Source of the DNA: Halichondria panicea
Lineage: Eukaryota; Porifera; Demospongiae; Suberitida; Halichondriidae
DNA: 64,000 nt
Direction: 5' to 3'
Assembly (NCBI RefSeq): GCF_963675165.1
Contig: NC_087380.1
Coordinates: 7,749,906 to 7,813,905, forward strand
In this document: positions 11,415 through 20,519 of the stretch, piece by piece
Layout of the letters: every line of letters starts with the position of its first letter
How positions within the stretch are numbered: position 1 is the first letter of the stretch
Notes under the pieces: model-generated
Seen by the model: the letters and a program-made list of their open reading frames with translations, nothing else
Told to the model about the DNA's origin: nothing
The model's database searches: none
Program-made: the position numbers and the translations under genes

Positions 11415-12103
11415 CTCACTGGTGTTAAGGATGGCTCAGCCACATGGTGCACAGGGCATCATATCTTTGTGGTTGTGATATATTAATGGATGAAATTTAG
11501 TAGGAATGTAGTTTTGTACGAAATGTACACGCTTAATGTTTGGAGGTCATGTGACCTTCAGCGATGTCGTTACAGTGTGAATGTCGTTACAGTGTGATTA
11601 AGAAGATAAAAAAGGAGGATTAGAAACAAGTGTAGCCACACCCCCAAATTTTTTTATAAAGTACAACTCAGTTTTACCATTTTTGTGGTGCCCGGATATG
11701 ATGCGTATCATTTACAGGTGCACAGAAATCAGGAAAACTGTCGCATTTTCTATTTAATGCCCTCTACTTAAATATGCGTATTTCTAAAATGATAGACATC
11801 ATATCCGGGCGCCATAAAAATGATAAAACTGAGTTGCACTTCACAAAAAAAGTTGGGGGTGTGGCTGCACTTGTTTGTATTCCGGAAATTGTAAAGTTGT
11901 ATATTTCACTGTAGCTCCACCCCTGAAAGTCACATGACTTTAAAAACACATTCAACATGTTCCTTCATTATAAGACTACATTATTGCAAAGTTTCATCAG
12001 TTTTCATCAGTTTATATGTAACCATTCAAAAGATATAATCACATATACAAGAAATCCACAATAAATCCCAATAATTAATTGAGCCATCCTTAACAACACT
12101 GAG
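11415..12103. mobile_element. Fold-back MITE-like element (689 bp) inside the gypsy integrase
   Basis: The ends form a 24-bp terminal inverted repeat with two mismatches (11415-11438 against 12080-12103; core GTTAAGGATGGCTCA). The uninterrupted gypsy coding sequence can be inferred on both sides, and the flanks overlap by only TG, giving a 2-bp target duplication (TG at 11413-11414 and 12104-12105). Most of the inside is a second, larger inverted repeat: about 11630-11705 pairs with about 11802-11878, with GCCACACCCCCAA at the outer part of each arm. It encodes no protein. A related but shorter element is at 26001-26364. Confidence 0.75.
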
Positions 12104-12929
12104 TGGTGCGACTCCGGTGGTGGTTTGAGGAGTCAGCGTACAGAAATCTCACTTCTTTCCTTGGTTTTCTTCAATCCTCTTTTCACAATTTGCACCGCTC
12201 TCTCGGCGAGTCCATTGGAGGCCGGGCGGTAGGGTGCTGAGGTAACGTTTCAACACTCACAAAACACGTACCATTGTCGGTGACGATCGTTTCAGGTAGC
12301 CCAAATTGAGCAAACAAGGGTCTCAGTTCTTCTATCACCGCGGAGGAAGTTGCGGAAGGTGTACAAAACGCTTCGATCCACTTAGAGTGGGCGTCTATCA
12401 GGACCAAATACATCTTACCATGCACAGGCCCAGCATAATCCAGGTCAACTCCAAGGCTGCAACGGGGCAAGAGCCGGGGTTGCTTGAGACATTTGACACT
12501 CATTTGACACTCAGTACATAGGTGGACTACCGTCTCGATGTCGCTCGTGATTCCGGGCCACCATACATACGACCTTGACAAACCGAACAATTCCGGGGTG
12601 TCCCTCGTGCAGTTCATGCAATGCAGTTCAACCAGGATGGTTTCTCGACAAACACTTGCGCGTGTTCCCCAAAGGATACATCCATCAAATAAAGATAGCT
12701 CTGATCTTTTCGTGAAAAATGGCATGAGTGGAGATTCTTTTTTCATAGTGTTGGGCCACCCTTGTTTCAAGAATTGTAACACTGGTGCGAGAGTCGGGTC
12801 TTTCTCTGTTTGATCTCGGATTTGTTCGGCTGAGACAGGTGGGTGTTGGGACAGCAACACTAACTCGACTGCTAACGGCAGTCGGCTTAAAGCATCCGCA
12901 TTTCCGTGAGCACCAGTCTTTCTGAACTT
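12104..12929 (-). pseudogene. Gypsy integrase (RNase H end to integrase core)
   Basis: The minus strand starts with FRKTGAHGNADALSRLPL (the conserved end of RNase H, about 12929-12870) and continues through the HHCC zinc region (LHCMNCTRDTPELFGLSRSY, WWPGI, CTECQ). It then enters the integrase core with an acidic residue in VDLDYAGP, VLIDAHSKWIEAF and the TDNG motif near 12275. A frameshift after TDNG moves the SNGLAERAVQ motif to another frame (about 12230-12190). The core therefore once had the DDE arrangement but is now broken. Confidence 0.85.
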
Positions 12930-13229
12930 GAGAGTGTTGAAACTAATAGTAGAGTCATTGTAATTACCTAGATAGATCTAGAACATTCCATGTAAGTAAT
13001 CTATAGTAATCTTAGTCAGTAATTTTTGTAAACACATGTGCTGTTCTATCCTAAAAAAGATACTTGATTAAACGAAGTTGATATTAGGACCAGATTTCAA
13101 CAGGTTATGGGCCCAGACAACGCGTAAGCTACAAGATATTGGAAGTGTGGCTAGTTGTGCTATCCTGTTGAGTTGTTTTAAAAGTGAGAACAAGTATTAT
13201 TACGAGTAGCAGTGACAAAGTTTATGGGA

Positions 13230-15535
13230 GGAGAAGTGGTCGATAGACGAAGTTGTAACTGGATTACATGGAAATTTCAGGTGCGCCATCTGTTAATGGC
13301 GAAAGATCTATGGAAGTATGTTGATGGCTCTGAAGTACTGGCAGACGCGACGGAGCTTGTAAGGACCGACTACCGATGAAGTCGCAGTCTCCACGTTGGT
13401 CATGGCAATTACCATCTACCTGGTGACGTCATGTGAGGGACCAAAAGAAATGTGGGATGCCTTGAGGGGGCACTACGAATGAGAAATCCTGGCTAACAAA
13501 TTGTTCTTGAAGAAACAGTATTTTTATTTTAGAAAAGAGATGAACGAGGGTACATCTATGGAAATGCACCTCAAAGAGATGAAGGAGATATCCTCCATTG
13601 GAGCCCCAATTTCGGAGGAGGACCAGGTGGTGACACTACTCGGTAGTCTAGCTATTCTACTGTCGTGACAGCGATCGAAGCTAGAGGAGATGACTTAAAA
13701 CTGAATTATGTACAACAAGCTCTAGAAAGGAGCATCCAGTGATGGAGCCTCTACGGATGCAGCGCTAGTGGGAGCCTACAGTAAAGAAATACCCCGAAAA
13801 CCACCTGTCTGCTGGAGATGTAATGAAGTAGGACATATCCAGCGTTACTGGTTACTGTCCGAAGGCAAGAGATCACAATGCCAGGAGAAGCCCGACTCAG
13901 AATATGAGGGAGCCCTCACGGCGTCGGGAAGCCTGCTTCAGGTAGACAAGTGGCTGATAGACTCAGGAGCCTCCAGTCATATGACTTCGCAGATGCAGTA
14001 TCTGACGGATTACCTTAAGGTTGGTATTATTGGCGGGTACTAATTTTAGCGGTTTGCTGAGATACTGCATTTGGCGGGTACTAATTTTAGCGATTTGAAA
14101 TGACTAGACTGGTATTATTCTCTTAATTGTACGTAATGCTGACGTAGTGGTTGATTTAGCGAAAAAATGTCAATTCGCTAAATTCGCTAAAATAACAACC
14201 CGTTAATAATACCGACCTTAAGGTATCGAGAGTTTGACACACCAGAAAAGGTCGGACTTGGCAATGGTTAGGTTGTTGAAGCATTGGGTGTTGGTAATGT
14301 TCGCGTGAAAATGTTGTTCAAAGTGAGTGAGAAAGCTGTGCTGTACAACGTACTATATGATATGTACCAAAACTAACGTGTAATCTTTTCTCTGTACGAG
14401 CAGCAACCAGTAAAGGCAATGTTGTGAAATTTGGGAACTTGAGGTGCTGGATTTGAAATCGAAAAGGCAAGCTATGTGGCATGGGGTCACTAGTGAACAA
14501 GCTGTATCAATTGAATTGTGAACCTACCAGAGAACAAGCGTCACCAGCTTGTGAGCAGAAAACTACAAGTGAGAATCGAGGAATTCGTTCAACAAGAAAG
14601 CTACAGCTAGTTCATAGCAACGTATATGGGCCTATACAAACTGAATCGATCGGTGGCCAAAGGTACTTTGTGACGTTTATCGATGACGCTTCTCAGTGTT
14701 GTGCGGTGTACTTTTTTTGAGAAATTCAAGGCACTTGTCACAAACGAATGTGGGCAAAATATTGTAACTCTACACACCGATTAATGGTGAGGAGTATTTG
14801 TCTACTGCATTTCAACAGAATACGGCATGAGCTAACCGCCCCTGACCCAAATGGGGTGGCGGAGAGAACGAACAAGACTCTAATGGAATCAGCTAGAGCC
14901 ATGATTAATCATGCAAGTCTGTCAAACAGCTACTGCAGTAGCGACTGCAGCGTATCTGAAGAACAGATCATCACCATCAGGAAATACAACACCGTACCAG
15001 AAGTGGTTTGAGAGGAAACCTGATGTTAGTCACCTGCGAGTCTTTGGTTGTATTGCATATGCTCACATACTGAATTGTGACAGACAAAAGAAAGTGAAGA
15101 AGTTGCGGTTTGTTGGATACTGCAAGAATTCGAAAGTTGTTTGATGAAGAGACCCGAAAGGTACTAAAGAGAAGAGATGTAATATTCGACGAAACGGTTT
15201 TTGTCTTCAACAAACCTGTAACTGAACAGAAAAATACGATATTTGATGTTGGATCACGTGGACCCCCTGTTAGGTTTGGAGTAGACGAGTTTGCCAACAC
15301 AACAGAAGCTGAGTCAGATCAAGGAACCAGACACAAGAAAGAGATTACCTGATCCGAGCAGACGACCACCCGTTCCCAAGAGGGGTTGCAACAGATGTGA
15401 GTCACCACAGAGTCCCTTTCCATATGTGCGATGCAAGTATGCTCAGAAGTCAAAGGGACGTCGTCCGCCAATTTGCACGTTTGAGGACCACCATCGAAAC
15501 CAGTGTTTAAGATTTGAGTACAATCTACCGATTAA
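13230..15535 (+). pseudogene. Copia gag-protease-integrase remnant; reverse transcriptase absent
   Basis: Order along the plus strand: gag (about 13230-13740), CCHC zinc knuckle (CWRCNEVGHIQRYWL, about 13810), protease WLIDSGASSHMT (about 13952-13986), a MITE insertion, then GAG-pre-integrase and integrase (LVHSNVYGPIQTESIGGQ, TFIDDAS, about 14605-14715). After a deletion come NGVAERTNKTLMESARAMI (about 14850-14910), the HLRVFGCIAYAHI segment (about 15030-15070), and a proline/arginine-rich linker that runs straight to the 3' LTR. The polymerase and RNase H domains are missing, so any movement would have needed proteins from another copy. Frames shift several times. Confidence 0.85.
14021..14215. 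mobile_element. 195-bp MITE inside the copia element
   Basis: An 8-bp target duplication CCTTAAGG (14013-14020 and 14216-14223) flanks a short non-coding element with imperfect terminal inverted repeats (about 30 bp; GGTATTATT near both outer ends, TTTTAGCG at the inner ends). Part of the left end is repeated internally (about 14029-14051 and 14070-14092). An 8-bp duplication is what hAT-type transposases make. It interrupts the copia frame just after the protease motif. Confidence 0.85.
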
Positions 15536-15699
15536 GTGGGAGTGTTGAAACTAATAGTAGATTGTGAGACTAACTGATTAAGTCATTGTAATTACCTAAT
15601 TAGATAGATCTAGAACATTCCATGTAAGTAATCTATAGTAATCTTAGTCAGTAATTTTTGTACTAAAAAAGATACTTAGGACCAGATTTCAACAGAGAG

Positions 15700-17060
15700 G
15701 ATATAAAGACCAACGTCGGATACGAGCAGAAGCTTGGGGCGAGGTGGAGCGAGTTTCACCAAGCAAACCCAACAGTGGCTGGTGGTCTGTCACTAACTCG
15801 AATGGACGACCAAACAGATAAGCGTAGAATCGATAGTCCCTCCTTTTCGAGTTGTGAGTAATTCCTTTCGGCTGCATACCCGATAGGCCCATCTGGCATT
15901 CGGTGTGCAAGGACCGCCCCAATCCCGAAGCATCGCAAGCCAATGTTAAAGGCAGCTGCTGGTCATAGAGTGCGGAGGACGTCAGCAACTTCTTAGAAAC
16001 GGTGTCCTGTTCTTCAGTCCATTTCCAAGGTACATCATGCTGCAGGTACATCGGTACATCATGCTGCAGCAACTTGTACAAGGGTGTCAACTTGTCAGCG
16101 AGGTTTGGAAGGAATTTCCCGTAATATGTTAGTAACCCCGGATACGATTTCAACTCCGTGATATTTGTGGGTATTGGTGCTGCTTCGATCGCCTTGACCT
16201 TGTCTGCCAGGGGGTTCAAACCCTTGGCGTCAATCCAATGCCCGAGAAACGTGACAGTAGGAACCATAAACAAACATTTGCTCTCGCAATCCAGTGTCTG
16301 ACAATCGCTGGAGTACGGCTTCTACAGTTCTCAAATGGCTCGATTCGTCCTCCAGTAATCAAAATGTCGTCCAGGTCAACAACGCCTTGGAATAAATGTT
16401 CCATTTCCCTTTGAAATATTCCAGGGGCCGAAGATATTCCGTAGGGTAGTCTGGTGTATCTAAACAATCCCTTGGTTGTATTTATGACCATATACTTCTT
16501 GGATTCCTCTTCTAAGGGGTAGGCCTGCCTGAGATCCAGCTTAGTGAATAGCTTCCCTCGGCTCAGAGTCGCGAACAAATCTTCTACCTTTGGCACAGGG
16601 TATCGGTCCAGCTCCAGCTTGGCGACCTGATTCACGGTTACCTTGAAATCACCGCATAATCGCACACTCTTCTTATCACTTTTCAGCACAGCAACCAGTG
16701 GTGTCGCCCACTTCGAGTTAGCCAAAGTTCCTTCGGCCACTAGTCGTTCCTCGACCTTCTTTCTTAAAGCAAACGGCACCTTGCAATATCGAGGTGTGGC
16801 TTCGGCTTCTATTTCAATCCGGTTCTTCCGGCTTCCCAGTTCATCCCAGAACACATCGCCCTGCAGTTTAGAACTAGAAGCATAATGAATTTGTGGCCAA
16901 TCAAGGCGTATGGCACTTAACCAATCCCTACCATCTCCCTTTACTATGATTAGGGTAAGCTGAGCAGTCTGACCATCATACTCAATGTGCACCTGCACGG
17001 CACCAACTATATTCAATGGTTCTTTCGAATACGTTTGCAATTTCACCTTAGAGGCTTGCA
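15700..17060 (-). pseudogene. Gypsy reverse transcriptase and RNase H
   Basis: Minus strand, from 17046: WLSAIRLDWPQI (end of the protease linker), ATPLVAVLKSDKKSVRLCGDF and LDRYPVPKVEDLFATL, FTKLDLRQAYPLEE, LFRYTRLPYGISSAPGIFQ, then VDLDDILITG at about 16385-16355. The active-site tetrapeptide has Asp where the family has Tyr (one base change), which should inactivate the enzyme. A frameshift follows, then TFLGHWIDAKGL, the thumb/connection region, and RNase H (LACDASG at about 15950, LVTDHQPLLGLL at about 15790). A 24-bp-period duplication at 16029-16069 adds eight residues in frame. The copia element interrupts the end of RNase H. Confidence 0.9.
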
Positions 17061-17064
17061 GCTT

Positions 17065-17350
17065 TCAAATACTTTTAAATAGGCTCTCACACATGATAGA
17101 CCTTGATGCACCCGTATCTATCTCCATTTGTACGTCACAACTATCTATGAGTACCTGGACTTCTAGTGGTGGTTTGACAGCATTGAGCAGGTCTTCATAG
17201 TCCACTTCGGCTTCGCCTCCTCGCGATATGTCCTTTCTTTTGACAATTTTGGCAAGTAAGTGCTCGAAATTTACAGTCTGACGGCTTATGGTAGCACTCG
17301 GGAGCGTACAGGTTGAACACCCTAACATCAAAAAATGCTCTCTCAAACCT
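17065..17350 (-). pseudogene. Gypsy zinc knuckle and protease
   Basis: The minus strand carries a CxxC-type zinc knuckle (CQNCQKKGHIARRR, about 17250-17215) preceded by a partial one. In another frame follows PLEVQVLIDSCDVQMEIDTG with the active-site DTGAS of a retroviral-type aspartic protease at about 17115-17100. Gag upstream of the knuckles is missing because the sequence switches to the non-LTR retrotransposon at roughly 17330-17380. Confidence 0.75.
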
Positions 17351-17379
17351 GCTTCCCCAAAAACCATCTGCTGCCACGT

Positions 17380-19560
17380 CTAATCTGGCACCATCTTGTG
17401 TGTTGGACCTGACAGAATTTCGCCTGTGATGGGTGGTTCTATGGCGACATTGTGGCAAACTTCTGACATGAGGTTGTCGTTATGCCTTATGGACGCGTGT
17501 TCCACTGTGAAGTTGGTGCCACAAGCGCATGTGATTGGGGTGCCATTGGGTTGCCACCCATATCTGAGCGTCACCTTTATGCAGAAATTCTTCCACCGGT
17601 AGTACTGTTAGTTTGAGGCTCCCTTTTCCTGGGATAAGATCATAGGTTAGGTGGTAGGTTTGACTTGAGCTGGTTGGCAGAAGTGAGCCCTTTTTCTTTT
17701 TTTGACCTCTAACTTGCTGTAAACTGAGCCTCGTGTGTATAGTCCAGGCTTCCGTTTAGTATGAGGTTGTAGAGGGGCGCAGAGATTTGTTTGGAGGCCG
17801 AGTCTGACAGATTGATGACCCCTATTCCACCTAGCCTAGCAAGTCCTTATGATGTCTTCCAGTGGTTGTAACAGTGGGCCAATGTTTGGGGTGGTTCACG
17901 CTAGGTAGGTCCATTTGCCTACAATGCCGTGGGTGAAAGCGGCATAGGCGGCTTGAGGGTGGGTGTTCGCAATGACCGTCAGTTCCTCTGACCAGGTCTG
18001 CACTTTATCTCTGACGAATGACTCTGTGAATTCCTGGCTTCCAAGAGGGGATCCTAAGTGTGGTTTCCCAATTGTGGTGATGTTGATCTGTGTGTCCTCG
18101 AAAGTTGTTTGGGCTTCTGAGAGTTGGCTGGCTTTTACTATCAGATGAGTTTTAGAGGCGTTGACCATGTATCCATAGGCAGGGCCAATGTTGGTCAGCT
18201 CCTCCCACCATGTCACTAGTGGCAGCAGCGTCATCAGCGTACCAAGCCTGGGTGACTTCTACGGACTGGTTAACTCTGTCCATTAGGGGCGATGGCGTAC
18301 ATGGGCATTGCCAATGGGTCACCCTGGGTGGTGCCTTCCTGGGTGGAACCATCGACGAACAGTTCCGTATCCTGGCAGTAAGTATTAATGAGAATGGTTG
18401 AAATGGATGGACTGACATTTCTAAGTGCCGTCTGGCGGTTTAGAGAGTTGAATGCATTGCTAGCATCGACCAAAAGTACCGCGTTTTCTTCTTTAGAATT
18501 AAATGCGAGGTTCATAGCATGGACTGCAGCCGCCGTTTGGCCTGCACAAAGTTGGGTAGAGCCAGCAGCGTCTTGGATATCATCACTTGTGACTGTGAGT
18601 ACGGCCTTGGCAACGATTCTGCGAACTGTCTCGCAAATTCCGATAGGTCGCACACCTGGGTTCTTGTTGAGAGCTACTAAACGACAGGCTAAAAGTGGAC
18701 TGAGTCCTTCAGGGTCGACGAAGGTCGTGCAAATCTTTCTGGTTAGAAGGGCTAATGAATGGCAAATATCATCGGAGGCAGACTTAAAGGAGGTACATAT
18801 CCTCCTCCATCCATGTGCGTCAATCCCTGATGCTCCTTTAGGGCGTAAGCGTATGGATAAGGTGGTGGATCGTTCACCTTATCCACGAGGGTGGTTGGGT
18901 CCACTGGTTGGCCTGAGGGGTGTTTAGATTTCAGGATGTCCAGGACGGATTGTGACTCGTCACCGTGCGAGAGAGCGGTATCGCTCAAGTGCAGAACACC
19001 CCTCTACTTCTTTCAGAGATGAGTCTCAGGGCCGCCTTTGTGTTCCCTTTCAACATTAAGTTTGAAAAAGCACGAGCGAGCTAGTCTGGTTCCTTTTGGG
19101 GTCTCTTCCTTGATCCTAACCGCTGCTGAATGGTCCTGCCTTCTAGCAGGAGGTTGTCGAAGTCCCCTGCCTTCCATGTTTTTAGGCGTCTCTCTAGTGT
19201 GATTTCTGTAAGAGCAGGATGCTCATCGTGGTAACTGCTTTTAGGGCGACCGATTCCAGTGCTGCATAGCTTCTGAAAAGGCAAGATAGTTCGCTTACAA
19301 AGCTTTTGCCGGCCTTTCCCGATGGAACAGAGAATATATTTCTCTTCCAGTGTACCACCTCTGAGTAAGTCTTGTTTAGTTGCTGGGTGAAGGACTCAGG
19401 GTCAATATCCCCCCAGATGAACTGTGGCTCAGCCATTGGGTCGTAGTTGGGGAGCTCGAATGGGGGAGAGTTGCTTGGCAGGTTACTTGAGTCATCTTGG
19501 GAATCACCTTCACTATCTGGAACCGTTGAGGGAAGGTGGTGGAGGAGGTCGATTTTCATG
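17380..19560 (-). pseudogene. Non-LTR-like retrotransposon ORF (reverse transcriptase), decayed
   Basis: The minus strand opens with an N-terminal region (19559-19194; VHWKRNIFSVPSGKAGKSFV) and a linker (19284-18752). A reverse transcriptase follows over 18653-17896: RPIGICETVRRIVAKA, LLVDASNAFNSLNR, GTTQGDPLAMPMYA and, after a frameshift, QAWYADDA near 18240, the catalytic YADD box. The C-terminal part (17574-17380) includes LRYGW, CACGTNFTVEHA and ARHN/EVCHN-like segments, a zinc-binding tail unlike the one at 348-690. At least three frameshifts separate the pieces. No poly(A) tail or target duplication was identified. The 3' end abuts the truncated gypsy gag, so one element probably inserted into or recombined with the other. 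Confidence 0.8.
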
Positions 19561-19617
19561 GTCTGGTGGGTCAGGTGGGCGGGTGGGTCAGGTGGGCGGG
19601 TGGGTCAGGTGGGTCAG
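19561..19617 (+). repeat. G-rich tandem repeat (GGTGGGTCAGGTGGGCGG)
   Basis: A GGTGGGTCAGGTGGGCGGGT-like unit is repeated about three times, directly at the 5' edge of the non-LTR element. The plus strand has many closely spaced GGG runs, so it could form a G-quadruplex in vitro. It may be part of the element's 5' UTR. Confidence 0.7.
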
Positions 19618-19686
19618 AATTTTCGCAGTAAGGTTTTACGTTCGTAGTACGATTACCCATATTCCCCATATTCTGGGTAATTTGAA

Positions 19687-19755
19687 GCGCATGCGCACTA
19701 TCACCCCTGCAATAGGTACCAGGCCGTATTTTAATCGGCCTTGAATCCGAGGCTA
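19687..19755 (+). repeat. MITE end: GCGCATGCGC ... CCAGGCC hairpin ... GAGGCTA
   Basis: GCGCATGCGC is followed by TACCAGGCC, a short loop, GGCCTTG and ATCCGAGGCTA. The same arrangement occurs at 30634-30698 and 60652-60722 and, more weakly, near 45213-45275. In the 60-kb copy the opposite end is also present, showing it is the subterminal part of a TA-targeting element. Confidence 0.6.
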
Positions 19756-20144
19756 GTTTGAGTGATACTGATTCAAGCAAGAAACAGTCAAGAAACAGTA
19801 GTCAATTCATCAACGGGAAAAACGTACGTGTTTTTTGAAGGAGTGTCTTGCGGGAATGTCGACTCTCTCAGTTTCAAGTCCATCTTCATCTTCCTATAAA
19901 ACGTTCAAGGTTGCATCCATCACATCGTCCATCACATCGTAAAAGGGAACGCCAGGGTCAATAGGGTCGAAGGATTTGTTCTGGGTTCTTGACCTGCTTG
20001 GAAAGCTTACTTGCTGTTATTTTGCAATGTCATAGAATAACCTTTTGTAAACCCTAGGAGGAGCGTAACCTTGGAAGCAAGCAGAAACTTGCCTAGGCAT
20101 AAGCACTGATAATGTAAATTGTTAGCAGTATAAAGTATCATGCC

Positions 20145-20440
20145 ACAGGCACACACACGGGCACGCACACGCACGCACGCACGCACGCACACACACGTGG
20201 GTGAATACACACACATGTGCACACTAATACACTAAATACACTAATACACTAATACACCTAATACACTAATACACACACACACACACACACACAGATACAC
20301 ACAAGCGCGCACGTGCACGTGTAGCCACACACACACGTACACCCACGCGGGCACACGCGGGCACACATACAGACACATACACTCGCGTGGGAACACATAT
20401 ACAGACACACACGCACGCACGCACACACACACACAAACAC
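20145..20440. repeat. CA-rich microsatellite with CGCA and TAATACAC variants
   Basis: About 300 bp of CA dinucleotides mixed with GCACGCAC and CTAATACACTAATACAC units. The cysteine- and valine-rich open frames on its minus strand are translations of the repeat and not genes. Confidence 0.95.
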
Positions 20441-20519
20441 CACTTACTGTAAGCAGTTCCACTCCTGGCCTGCCTATGGACTCCCACCTTTCCGGTGTCC
20501 AGCATTCCTTCACAGCTAT

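Larger units (their letters stand above)
12935..15694 (+). mobile_element. Ty1/copia LTR retrotransposon, internally deleted
   Basis: The 5' LTR is 12935-13102 (168 bp) and the 3' LTR 15543-15694 (152 bp). Both start TGTTGAAAC and end TTTCAACA, so the LTR ends are inverted repeats. The target duplication GAGAG is at 12930-12934 and 15695-15699. A primer-binding site GGTTATGGGCCCAG (13103-13116) matches the internal initiator-tRNA-Met type used by copia elements, and a polypurine tract AAGTGGGAG (15534-15542) precedes the 3' LTR. The LTRs differ mainly by three indels. The element lies in the opposite orientation to its gypsy host. Confidence 0.93.
9421..17350 (-). mobile_element. Degenerate Ty3/gypsy LTR retrotransposon with nested insertions
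   Basis: Pieces in the correct gypsy order run right to left on the minus strand: zinc knuckle (about 17250-17320), protease (DTGAS, about 17110), reverse transcriptase (16216-17046), RNase H (15700-16273), integrase (12104-12929) and C-terminal tail (11080-11414, then about 9520-9650). The coding order is broken by a YqaJ-type gene, a fold-back element and a copia element. Removing the copia insertion and one copy of its 5-bp target duplication makes the RNase H and integrase segments read through without a frameshift, so the gypsy element was there first. Most of gag and the 5' LTR are missing where the element meets the non-LTR retrotransposon at about 17350. Confidence 0.85.

Noticed and set aside
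20241-20513. Several long cysteine/valine-rich open frames
   Set aside because: They are translations of the CA/GT microsatellite in three frames and have no independent coding signal.
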